From Candidatus Pseudomonas phytovorans (GTDB lineage: Bacteria > Pseudomonadota > Gammaproteobacteria > Pseudomonadales > Pseudomonadaceae), in assembly GCA_029202525.1 (NCBI GenBank), contig CP119325.1:3384001-3448000 (forward strand): a stretch of 64,000 bases of DNA. The letters run 5' to 3'. The notes beneath the pieces are model-generated. The model was not told where the DNA came from and did no database searches. It saw only the letters and a list, made by a program, of their open reading frames with translations. Shown here piece after piece: positions 50,514 to 58,177 of this stretch. Position 1 is the stretch's first letter. Each line of letters opens with the position of its first letter. The position numbers were made by a program, and so were the translations under genes.

Positions 50514-51469
50514 TGAAAGCACTCGACTTGCAACCTCATCGGCTTCTTCGCGGGCACGCCCGCTCCCACAGTGGTACTGCTGAACTTGATACTGGTGCGA
50601 TCCCTGTGGGAGCGGGCATGCCCGCGAAGAGGCCAGCCCAGACAACCCAGATCCAACTGCCAGACTACTTGGCTGACCTGGCCGTAGAGGCGCTGATAGA
50701 AGAAGCCGACCTGTCCCCCAAACCTGGCCTGGTCGACCGCCGCAGCAATGGCGCCCACCACGACATGTCCCTGTCCCTGATGCACGCTTCGGCGCTGTCG
50801 CTGTGGCCCTGCCTGCGGCAGATGGCCGAAGCCGCGCAAGCCTTCGGCGAAATCAGCCAGCCCCTGCGTGCTTCACTCGGCCAACTCGGCCGTGAAGGCG
50901 AAGCCGCCATGCTCGCCACCACTGGCGGGGTAAACACCCACCGCGGCGCAATCTGGGCACTGGGCCTGATGGTAGCGGCCACAGCCCTTGATACCCAAGC
51001 CGATGCCAGCACCTTGGCCGCCCGCGCCGGGCGCATCGCTGTGCTGGACGACCCGGCCATGGCCCCGCAAGACAGCCACGGCCAGCAGGTGCGCCGCCGC
51101 TATGGCACAAGCGGCGCCCGCGAACAGGCCCAACAAGGCTTCCCCGCCATCACCGGCCACGGCCTGCCACAGCTGCAGCGCTGCCGCGCAGCCGGTGCCA
51201 GCGAGCAACACGCCCGGCTCGACGCCTTACTGGCAATCATGGCCGTGCTCAGCGACACCTGCGTGCTCTGGCGCAGCGGCCCCGCCGGCCTGGCCACCGT
51301 GCAGCAAGGTGCGCTGGCCGTGCTGGCCGAGGGCGGTAGCGCCACCTTGGCCGGGCGCCGCCAACTGCGCCAACTGGACCGGGAACTGCTGCACCTGAAC
51401 GCCTCACCGGGCGGCGCCGCCGATTTGTTGGCCGCCTGCCTGTTCCTCGATAAAGCCGGGAGCCTGTGA
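50513..51469 (+). CDS. mdcB: MdcB, triphosphoribosyl-dephospho-CoA synthase, N-terminus carrying a REP insertion (318 aa)
   Basis: Makes the prosthetic-group precursor 2'-(5''-triphosphoribosyl)-3'-dephospho-CoA for MdcC. The core begins at LADLAVEALIEEADLSPKPGLVDRRSNGAHHDMSLSLM, with ATTGGVNTHRGAIWALGL the family motif and GGAADLLAACLFLD at the end. Residues about 10-41 (HRLLRGHARSHSG...IPVGAGMPAKRP) are the translation of an inverted REP pair at 50541-50634, inserted in frame between MKALDLQPH and QIQLPDYLADL. An ATG inside the second REP (50618) preceded by GGGAG could serve as a secondary start giving a near-normal length. Function is probably kept because the insertion lies before the conserved core. 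Confidence 0.9.
   Translation: MKALDLQPHRLLRGHARSHSGTAELDTGAIPVGAGMPAKRPAQTTQIQLPDYLADLAVEALIEEADLSPKPGLVDRRSNGAHHDMSLSLMHASALSLWPCLRQMAEAAQAFGEISQPLRASLGQLGREGEAAMLATTGGVNTHRGAIWALGLMVAATALDTQADASTLAARAGRIAVLDDPAMAPQDSHGQQVRRRYGTSGAREQAQQGFPAITGHGLPQLQRCRAAGASEQHARLDALLAIMAVLSDTCVLWRSGPAGLATVQQGALAVLAEGGSATLAGRRQLRQLDRELLHLNASPGGAADLLAACLFLDKAGSL
50541..50634. repeat. REP inverted pair inside the mdcB coding region
   Basis: Copies 50541-50571 and 50600-50634 in opposite orientation. It is the only REP pair in this window located within a functional gene; no stop codon occurs in the mdcB frame. Confidence 0.9.
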
Positions 51470-51470
51470 C

Positions 51471-51770
51471 ATGGAAACCCTGAACTTTCATTTTCCCGCC
51501 GCCGAACCGGGCCGCGGCCGCACGCTGGTGGGCTGCGTCAGCTCCGGCGACCTCGAAGTGCTGATCGAACCGGGTACTGCCGGCAGCCTGCAGATCAATG
51601 TGGTGACCTCGGTCAATGGCAGCGCTGCCCGCTGGGCGCAACTGTTCCAGCGCCTGTTCGAGGGCCGCGACTGGCCAGCCGTGAACATCGACATTCATGA
51701 CTTCGGCGCGACCCCAGGCGTGGTACGCCTGCGCCTTGAGCAAGGCTTCGAGGAGATTGCCCATGACTGA
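51471..51770 (+). CDS. mdcC: MdcC, malonate decarboxylase acyl carrier protein (99 aa)
   Basis: Small carrier subunit carrying the phosphoribosyl-dephospho-CoA arm. VGCVSSGDLEVLIEPG contains Ser25, the attachment residue known in Klebsiella MdcC. Starts 1 nt after the mdcB stop and overlaps mdcD by 8 nt. Confidence 0.95.
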   Translation: METLNFHFPAAEPGRGRTLVGCVSSGDLEVLIEPGTAGSLQINVVTSVNGSAARWAQLFQRLFEGRDWPAVNIDIHDFGATPGVVRLRLEQGFEEIAHD

Positions 51771-52611
51771 CACCGCACGCTTGCTGCGCAGCCGCAGCTT
51801 TGTCGAACTGGGCGCCCGCCAGCGCGCCCGTGCCGTGCTCGACCCAGGCAGCTTCCGCGAACTGCTGGGCCCGTTCGACCGGCTGATTTCGCCGTGGCTG
51901 CCGCGCCAAGGCATCGTGCCGCAGGCCGATGATGGTGTGGTCATTGCCAAAGGCTTGCTGAACGGGCGCAACGCGGTTGTGGCCGCCATCGAAGGTGGCT
52001 TCCAGGGCGGCAGCATGGGTGAGGTGGGCGGCGCCAAGATTGCTGGCGCGCTGGAGCTGGCCGTTGAAGATAACCGCAATGGCATCCCCACTTGCGCAGT
52101 ATTGCTGCTGGAAACCGGTGGCGTGCGCCTGCAGGAAGCCAACCTGGGCCTGGCGGCGATTGCCGAGATCCAGGCAGCCATTGTCGAGTTACGTGCCTTG
52201 CAGCCGGTGATCGGCCTGATCGCAGGTTCGGTGGGTTGCTTTGGCGGAATGTCCATTGCCGCAGGCCTGTGCAGCCACCTGCTGGTTACCCGCGAAGCGC
52301 GCCTGGGCCTCAACGGGCCGCAAGTGATCGAACAGGAAGCGGGTATCGCCGAGTACGACGCCAAGGACCGCCCCTTCATCTGGAGCCTGACGGGTGGCGA
52401 GCAACGCCATGCTAGCGGGTTGGTAGACGGCTACGTGGCCGATGACATCGACGCGCTGCGCGAACGCTTGCTGGAACTGCTCGACGCACCGTCCAGAGAC
52501 CGTGCCAGCCAGCATGCCTGGTTCCTCGACCGACTCGCGCGGCTGGGCGATGACTGCCCGCAACTGGATGCTGCCGCCGTGCGCGCCCTTTACCAAGGAG
52601 AAGCCCAATGA
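51763..52611 (+). CDS. mdcD: MdcD, malonyl-S-ACP decarboxylase beta subunit (282 aa)
   Basis: Carboxyltransferase/crotonase-like subunit that, with MdcE, decarboxylates malonyl-MdcC. Motifs: GGFQGGSMGEVGGAKIAGALELA, LLLETGGVRLQEANLGLAAIAEI and GSVGCFGGMSIAAGLCSHLL (oxyanion hole). The ATG at 51763 lies in the 3' end of mdcC. Overlaps mdcE by 4 nt. Confidence 0.95.
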   Translation: MTDTARLLRSRSFVELGARQRARAVLDPGSFRELLGPFDRLISPWLPRQGIVPQADDGVVIAKGLLNGRNAVVAAIEGGFQGGSMGEVGGAKIAGALELAVEDNRNGIPTCAVLLLETGGVRLQEANLGLAAIAEIQAAIVELRALQPVIGLIAGSVGCFGGMSIAAGLCSHLLVTREARLGLNGPQVIEQEAGIAEYDAKDRPFIWSLTGGEQRHASGLVDGYVADDIDALRERLLELLDAPSRDRASQHAWFLDRLARLGDDCPQLDAAAVRALYQGEAQ

Positions 52612-53399
52612 ACCGTGCCTTGAACTGGCTGCCGGGCCTTGCTGGCGGGCAAGCCTTGTCAGGCTACCCTGCGTCGTTGCAGGTGATTGACGGCGAACTG
52701 GACAACCGCCCGGCGCGCTTCATCGCCGTGGTGCCAGATGCCGACAACCCGTTCCCCCGTGCCCGCTCGGGCGAGGTCGGCCTGCTGGAAGGTTGGGGTC
52801 TGGCCAAGGCGGTGAGTGAGGCGGTGGCGGCTGACCGCGATGGCCAAAAGCGGGCCATCGTCGCCGTGATCGACGTGCCCAGCCAGGCCTATGGCCGCCG
52901 CGAGGAAGCCCTGGGTATTCACCAGGCATTGGCCGGTGCCGTGCAGGCCTATGCTCAAGCGCGGTTGGCCGGGCACCCGGTGATCGGTCTGCTGGTCGGC
53001 AAGGCCATGTCCGGTGCCTTTCTGGCGCACGGCTACCAGGCTCAGCGCCTGATCGCGCTGGATGATACCGGCGTCATGGTGCACGCCATGGGCAAGGCGG
53101 CTGCGGCGCGGATTACCCTGCGCAGCGTCGAGCAACTGGAGGCGCTGGCCGCCGAAGTGCCACCCATGGCTTATGACCTGGCTAGCTACGCCTCGCTGGG
53201 CCTGCTGTGGCGCCGTCTGGCAGTGGACAACGCCGAGGCACCGAGCAGCGCTGACATTGCGCAGGTCCGGGCCTGCCTGGCCGAGGCGGTGCACGATATT
53301 GGCGGCTCCACCGACCTGTCGTCACGGCTGGCGGGTGAAAACCGCAGTGCCTCGCGACAAGTGCGCGAGCAACTGCGCCGCCAATGGCAGGGGGCTTGA
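52608..53399 (+). CDS. mdcE: MdcE, malonate decarboxylase gamma subunit (263 aa)
   Basis: Partner of MdcD in the decarboxylase heterodimer. VIDVPSQAYGRREEALGIHQALAGAVQAYAQARLAGHPVIGLLVGKAMSGAFLAHGYQAQRLIALDD is the characteristic carboxyltransferase-type core. ATGA overlap with mdcD; 1 nt before mdcG. Confidence 0.95.
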   Translation: MNRALNWLPGLAGGQALSGYPASLQVIDGELDNRPARFIAVVPDADNPFPRARSGEVGLLEGWGLAKAVSEAVAADRDGQKRAIVAVIDVPSQAYGRREEALGIHQALAGAVQAYAQARLAGHPVIGLLVGKAMSGAFLAHGYQAQRLIALDDTGVMVHAMGKAAAARITLRSVEQLEALAAEVPPMAYDLASYASLGLLWRRLAVDNAEAPSSADIAQVRACLAEAVHDIGGSTDLSSRLAGENRSASRQVREQLRRQWQGA

Positions 53400-53400
53400 G

Positions 53401-54015
53401 ATGAACGCGCCACAGCCGCACGACCTGCTCTGGGGGATGCCTGTGTCGGGCTTGCCCGATGATTCGCCGCAATGGGCGCGGGATGTGCTGGTGAGCGGTC
53501 AGCCGGTGGTGGTGCGTCGTGCTGTCTGTGAAGACGGCTGGGTGGCGGTGGGGGTGCGAGGCCAGGGCCGAGGGCAGCGATTGGGTGTGCAGACGCGCCT
53601 GGCCAATATCCAGCGTCAACAAGCGCCCGAAGGGCTGCGCTGGCCAATGCAAAGCCCGTGGCCTGCGTTGCAGGCCATGGCCTCGGTCGCCCTGGTACTG
53701 AATGCCAGCGGCCTGAGCTGGGGGCCGACAGGTGGCGTGGGCTACCAGATCGCTACCGGTGTTGAAGTGGTCCATGCCGACAGCGACCTGGACTTGCTGC
53801 TGCGCACACCACAGCCATTGGCGCGGGCACAGGCGCGGGAGCTGCTGGATATCCTGGACTGCGCCCCATGCCGTATCGACGTGCAGCTGCAAACCCCGAC
53901 GGGTGCCATCGCCTTGCGTGAGTGGGCCGGTTTTGCCCACCGCGTGCTACTCAAGACCGCCCATGGCCCACGCCTGGTCAGCGACCCGTGGGCGGCGCTG
54001 GAGCGTGCTGCATGA
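53401..54015 (+). CDS. mdcG: MdcG, phosphoribosyl-dephospho-CoA transferase (204 aa)
   Basis: Transfers the prosthetic group from MdcB's product to Ser25 of MdcC. LRWPMQSPWPALQAMASV and GVGYQIATGVEVVHADSDLDLLLRTP include the nucleotidyltransferase-like DSDLDLL acid pair. Start at 53401 directly after the mdcE stop. Overlaps mdcH by 4 nt. Confidence 0.93.
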   Translation: MNAPQPHDLLWGMPVSGLPDDSPQWARDVLVSGQPVVVRRAVCEDGWVAVGVRGQGRGQRLGVQTRLANIQRQQAPEGLRWPMQSPWPALQAMASVALVLNASGLSWGPTGGVGYQIATGVEVVHADSDLDLLLRTPQPLARAQARELLDILDCAPCRIDVQLQTPTGAIALREWAGFAHRVLLKTAHGPRLVSDPWAALERAA

Positions 54016-54932
54016 GTAGCCTGTTCGCATTCCCCGGCCAGGGCGCCCAGCAGGCAGGCATGCTGCAGCGCCTGCCTGATGGGGCAGGGCAACTACTGGA
54101 AGAGGCCAGTGATGTCCTCGGCCAACAGGCACTGACGCTGGACAGCCAGCAAGCCTTGCAGTCTACCCGCGCCGTGCAGCTGTGCCTGCTGCTGAGCGGC
54201 GTGGCCTGGGCCCGTTGGCTGATGCAGCGCAGCCCTGCACCCGACTATGTAGCAGGGTTGTCGATTGGTGCCTATCCAGCTGCAGTGGTGGCGGAAGCGT
54301 TGGGCTTTGCTGATGCCGTGCGCCTGGTCGCCCTGCGTGGCGAGCTGATGCAGCGTGCCTATCCGCAAGGCTATGGCATGACCGCACTCAGCGGGCTGGA
54401 CCTGGCCAGTGTCGAGCGTTTGCTGAGCGAGGCGGGTGGTGAGGTGTATGTCGCCAACCTCAACAGTGAGAACCAGATTGTCATTGCTGGTAGTGATACG
54501 GCGATGGCTGCGGTTGCAGCCCGTGCACGTGGGCTTGGCCAGGGCGTCGCCCGGCGCCTTGCGGTGAGTGTACCGTCGCATTGCGCGCTGCTGGATGGCC
54601 CGGCAGCGGAACTGGGCAGTGCCTTCACCTCGGTGGAATTGCAGCGCCCGTGCATTACCTACCTCAGCGGCAGCAGCGCGCGGCCGGTGTTCGACCCACA
54701 GCGCTTGCGCGACGACCTGGCGGGCAATATGGCGAGGGTGATCGACTGGCGTGCTACGTTGCGCACCGCCTATGAACGCGGGGTGCGCCTGCACATCGAG
54801 ATGCCGCCCGGCAGCGTGCTCAGCGGGCTGGCCCGGCCAGTGTTCGAACAGGGCAGGGTGGTGGCTGTGGAGGGCACCCGTTGGGACACTCTGGATGCGC
54901 TGCTGCGCCAGGAGGTGGCCGGCGACCGATGA
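54012..54932 (+). CDS. mdcH: MdcH, malonyl-CoA:ACP transacylase for malonate decarboxylase (306 aa)
   Basis: FabD-like acyltransferase that starts the cycle by loading malonyl from malonyl-CoA on MdcC. FAFPGQGAQQ at the N-terminus; nucleophile motif GLSIG with Ser84 (GHSxG in FabD, so the His is Leu here, as in other MdcH); SVPSHCALL supplies the catalytic His. Last mdc gene; a REP pair follows before madL. Confidence 0.93.
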   Translation: MSSLFAFPGQGAQQAGMLQRLPDGAGQLLEEASDVLGQQALTLDSQQALQSTRAVQLCLLLSGVAWARWLMQRSPAPDYVAGLSIGAYPAAVVAEALGFADAVRLVALRGELMQRAYPQGYGMTALSGLDLASVERLLSEAGGEVYVANLNSENQIVIAGSDTAMAAVAARARGLGQGVARRLAVSVPSHCALLDGPAAELGSAFTSVELQRPCITYLSGSSARPVFDPQRLRDDLAGNMARVIDWRATLRTAYERGVRLHIEMPPGSVLSGLARPVFEQGRVVAVEGTRWDTLDALLRQEVAGDR

Positions 54933-54970
54933 TGGCGGCATCGCGGTGGATGGCACGGGCTGCGCCCGTG

Positions 54971-55050
54971 TTCGCGGGTAAACCCGCTCCCACATACTGC
55001 ATAAGCCTCAAGCCTGCGCTGTACCTGTGGGAGCGGGTTCACCCGCGAAG
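54971..55050. repeat. REP inverted pair between mdcH and madL
   Basis: Copies 54971-54994 and 55024-55050, opposed. It may attenuate read-through so that the transporter genes are expressed at a different level than mdcA-H, or protect the 3' end of the mdc message. Confidence 0.85.
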
Positions 55051-55130
55051 AAACCAGCGCGGTACCCGCAGGCTTACTGATGGCGAAGAACAACAACAAG
55101 CAACTTCGACACTACCTGAGGACAACAATA

Positions 55131-55553
55131 ATGATCATCTATGGTGTGGCACTGCTGGCGGTCTGCACGCTTGCCGGCGTCGTCGTCGGCGACTTCCTGG
55201 GCGTGCTGCTGGGCGTGAAATCCAATGTGGGCGGGGTCGGCATCGCCATGATCCTGCTGATCTGCGCGCGGCTGTACATGCACCGCAATGGCGGTATGAG
55301 CAAGGAATGCGAATTTGGCGTGGGCTTCTGGGGTGCCATGTACATTCCGGTAGTGGTGGCCATGGCGGCCCAGCAGAACGTGGTTACCGCCCTGCACGGC
55401 GGGCCGGTGGCGTTGCTGGCGGCAGTAGGTGCGGTGCTGGTGTGCGGCGCAACCATTGCCCTGATCAGCCGCAGCCATCGCGGCGAACCATTGCCTGCCC
55501 TTGAACCCAACCCCGAAACCCGCACGCAGGCTGCCCCTGCCGGAGGTCGTTGA
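55131..55553 (+). CDS. madL: MadL, malonate transporter small subunit (140 aa)
   Basis: Inner-membrane protein with four hydrophobic segments (IIYGVALLAVCTLAGVVVGDFLGVLLG onwards); typical start MIIYGVALLA at 55131 with GAGGA upstream. A longer reading from 55080 would add 17 polar residues and is less likely. With MadM it forms the sodium-dependent malonate carrier first known in Malonomonas. In this operon it replaces the MdcF/MdcLM carrier role and feeds the decarboxylase. Confidence 0.92.
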   Translation: MIIYGVALLAVCTLAGVVVGDFLGVLLGVKSNVGGVGIAMILLICARLYMHRNGGMSKECEFGVGFWGAMYIPVVVAMAAQQNVVTALHGGPVALLAAVGAVLVCGATIALISRSHRGEPLPALEPNPETRTQAAPAGGR

Positions 55554-55555
55554 AC

Positions 55556-56320
55556 ATGTGGCCAATTATTGAAAATGCCCTGGAACACAACGGCTTGGTC
55601 ACCGCATTCGCTGTAGTGGGCGCAATCATGTGGTTGTCGGTTGTACTGTCGAAATACCTTACCTTCGGCCGCGTGCATGGCTCGGCCATCGCCATCGTCA
55701 TCGGCCTGGTGCTGGCCTGGGTTGGCGGTACCGTGACGGGCGGCCAGAAAGGCCTGGCCGACATGGCGCTGTTCTCCGGTATCGGCCTGATGGGCGGGGC
55801 CATGCTGCGCGACTTCGCCATTGTTGCCACGGCGTTCGAAGTACAGGCCACCGAGGCGCGCAAAGCCGGGATGATTGGCTTGGTGGCGCTGTTGCTGGGC
55901 ACGGTGCTGCCGTTCATTGTCGGCGCGGCGGTGGCTTATGCGTTCGGTTACCGCGATGCGGTGAGCATGACCACCATCGGCGCGGGCGCAGTGACGTATA
56001 TCGTCGGGCCGGTGACCGGCGCGGCGCTGGGCGCGAGTTCGGATGTGATGGCGTTGTCGATTGCCACCGGGCTGATCAAAGCGATCCTGGTGATGGTGTT
56101 TACCCCGGTGTCGGCGCGGTTGCTGGCGCTGGACAACCCGCGCTCGGCGATGGTGTTCGGTGGCTTGGCCGGCACGGTGTCGGGGGTGACGGCTGGGTTG
56201 GCGGCAACAGATCGCAGGCTGGTGCCGTATGGGGCGTTGACGGCCACCTTCCATACCGGGTTGGGCTGCTTGATGGGGCCATCGATCCTGTATTTCTGCG
56301 TACGAGGCCTGATTGGCTAG
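55556..56320 (+). CDS. madM: MadM, malonate transporter large subunit (254 aa)
   Basis: Polytopic membrane protein with about seven helices; GGTVTGGQKGLADMALFSGIGLMGGAMLRDFAIVATAFEV and VFGGLAGTVSGVTAGLAATDRRLVPYGALTATFHTGLGCLMGPSILYF are family segments. The ATG at 55556 has GGAGG nine nt upstream and starts 2 nt after the madL stop. Confidence 0.93.
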   Translation: MWPIIENALEHNGLVTAFAVVGAIMWLSVVLSKYLTFGRVHGSAIAIVIGLVLAWVGGTVTGGQKGLADMALFSGIGLMGGAMLRDFAIVATAFEVQATEARKAGMIGLVALLLGTVLPFIVGAAVAYAFGYRDAVSMTTIGAGAVTYIVGPVTGAALGASSDVMALSIATGLIKAILVMVFTPVSARLLALDNPRSAMVFGGLAGTVSGVTAGLAATDRRLVPYGALTATFHTGLGCLMGPSILYFCVRGLIG

Positions 56321-56462
56321 CGTTCTTATCCACATGTTTAGTAGCCATCAACTACCAGAATTGACAGTATCTCATAAGGGCAGAACCTGATTTTATAGAT
56401 ATTGGGCGGCGGTGAACTGAAAAAGGCCGAGTGAAGTCAATGCTGATCATAGGGTGGTTTAC

Positions 56463-57980
56463 ATGTCACATGAGCCAATGGATGTCACGGATTTACAGAG
56501 TGCCTTCGCAGTAGAATTTCGGTTCATCCAATCTTATTTCAATATCCGTTGGGAATGGGTTTTCGAACGAAAAGGCTGGGAGTCTACAGGCGACAATGGC
56601 AGCGTCTGGAAACTCCGAAGGCTTGTCGAAAACCATTGGGAAGGTGTGTTCCTGGCATTGGGTTATCCAAGGTTGTCTTATTCCGGTGACGGCACGAACG
56701 ACGAACTGCAAGTGCGCAGAAATATAGTGGGGGGGATTGTTCGGGTTCAGGCGTCTGAGCACGTGAATTTAGTGGGGCGGGAGGTCAGAAGGGTGGCTCT
56801 TGAAGGGCGTGACGGCGGTCTGTCTTTCGACATGAAGGTGCGCGCTGGTCTGCAAGCACATCTGGAGTACAGCGCTTCGGATGGATACTTGAGGTTGTAC
56901 TGGGACAACCCGGCAGAGTTCGAATCATCCAGTGGGCTTGGGGATGTGATAGAAATTCTGAAGGAACATTACAATAGAGAGCGAACGATGTTGCTTCGCA
57001 AACTAAAAGAGCCATTTAACAGCACAATGCGCGATGTACGCATCAATATGCAGGCGCTGCCGGATAATAACGCCCAGTATATGATTTTCGGCGTTCTTCC
57101 TAAGGCGGGCGCCCAGGCTGTTGTTCCAACGAAATTTCCACTCAGCACGGTGTCTCACGTCGTGCTTGGGTTCAATGATACTGTATTTACCAACCTGCGT
57201 GCTGGACGGCAACCTGTCGACAAAAACTGGGTGATCAGCCTCTTCCTGCCCGACGATGCCTGGCGGTGCATGAGTGGCCCTGAGAAGTATGCGGAGAATT
57301 TTTATAGTTGTGATTATGTTACTAATAACCCCTCGAAGGTAGCGTCCGAGTCCGCAGCGCCTTCGGCTGAACTACAGATCACTCCCCTCTCGCAAGTGTT
57401 TGCTGTGGGAGCTCAGCGCATTTTGCTGACACTTGCACCTGCTGCTGCCAATGCACAATGGGTACTTGAGGGGGAGGCACGTGGACTACTTGAGAAGGAG
57501 GGCGCCGATTATTATTACAAGGCGCCTCTGCAGATCGAACCTGAAGCTGTTTTCAACAACAATACTGAGCTATTGATTGCGCCAGCCTATCGAGCAAATT
57601 TGCAAAGCCCTGTGAGGGTCGACAAAGTCAAGGCAACAGTGGGGAGCAGTGTTGCGTATTCAACGTTCGTCACGCACATCGTGCCCCCCACTCATATTAT
57701 CAGGGTCGCGAAGTCTGGCGTGCAATTGAAGCTGTCACTCTGGTATTACAACGGCAGAGAAAAAAAGGAGTTGCAAGTGCCTGAAGGTAATATCACCTGG
57801 AGGGTGGTGGCCGGCGATGGCAGGGTGTCCGACGAGGGGATTTTCACACCGGGTTCAGAGCCCTGTAATACGGTCGTGGGGATTGATGAGCGGAATCAGG
57901 ATGAGTGGCGTTGGGGGGCGACGATTTTGCCGTATCCGCTTATGCATGCTGATGAGGTCGTGAGTCTCATCCAAGGCTGA
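56463..57980 (+). CDS. Hypothetical protein with Ig-like C-terminal segment (505 aa)
   Basis: Not recognised. No signal peptide or membrane helix. The N-terminal half is a single alpha/beta region (FGWEW-like VFERKGWESTG, LGYPRLSYSGDGTNDELQVRRNIVGGIVRV). The C-terminal part from about residue 290 reads as two Ig-like or all-beta modules (ITPLSQVFAVGAQRILLTLAP..., GNITWRVVAGDGRVSDEGIFTPG). The pattern of a conserved GDG after an NGSVWKL strand recalls lipid-binding TULIP/P47-like proteins of Pseudomonas, but only weakly. ATG 56463 is preceded by AGGGTGG. GC is lower than the flanks, which may mean recent acquisition. It stands alone between madM and the oxidase gene. Confidence 0.75.
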   Translation: MSHEPMDVTDLQSAFAVEFRFIQSYFNIRWEWVFERKGWESTGDNGSVWKLRRLVENHWEGVFLALGYPRLSYSGDGTNDELQVRRNIVGGIVRVQASEHVNLVGREVRRVALEGRDGGLSFDMKVRAGLQAHLEYSASDGYLRLYWDNPAEFESSSGLGDVIEILKEHYNRERTMLLRKLKEPFNSTMRDVRINMQALPDNNAQYMIFGVLPKAGAQAVVPTKFPLSTVSHVVLGFNDTVFTNLRAGRQPVDKNWVISLFLPDDAWRCMSGPEKYAENFYSCDYVTNNPSKVASESAAPSAELQITPLSQVFAVGAQRILLTLAPAAANAQWVLEGEARGLLEKEGADYYYKAPLQIEPEAVFNNNTELLIAPAYRANLQSPVRVDKVKATVGSSVAYSTFVTHIVPPTHIIRVAKSGVQLKLSLWYYNGREKKELQVPEGNITWRVVAGDGRVSDEGIFTPGSEPCNTVVGIDERNQDEWRWGATILPYPLMHADEVVSLIQG

Positions 57981-58177
57981 GTCACCCTTGCGCCACGGTT
58001 ATTAGGGTTAGGCAATGGCACGTGCCTGCTACCCCCCTCATTCGGGGAAAACCCCTGGGGCATCCTCCCCGACCTGTTCTGGTTTGTAACGTAAGTATCT
58101 GAAAAATAAAATTATAATATTCTGGCATACACTTTGCTGCTGCATCCTCCAGACTCCCCGTGCCCCGGAGGTGCAGC
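57981..58177. other. Gap with AT-rich promoter region of the oxidase gene
   Basis: The first 100 nt hold short C-rich/G-rich pairs (CCCCCTC...GGGG) without a T-tract, so no clear terminator. From 58090 it becomes AT-rich and leads into the sigma-54 site. Confidence 0.6.
58123..58138 (+). promoter_or_regulatory. Sigma-54 promoter for the multicopper oxidase gene
   Basis: TGGCATACACTTTGCT with GG (58124-58125), N10, GC (58136-58137). Predicted start near 58149, 29 nt before the ATG. In P. putida GB-1 Mn(II) oxidation depends on the sigma-54-type response regulator MnxR, so this matches expectation for mnxG. Confidence 0.8.

Noticed and set aside
58020..58080. Possible terminator hairpin after the 505-residue gene
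   Set aside because: Short C- and G-runs could pair, but no consistent stem followed by a T-tract was found.
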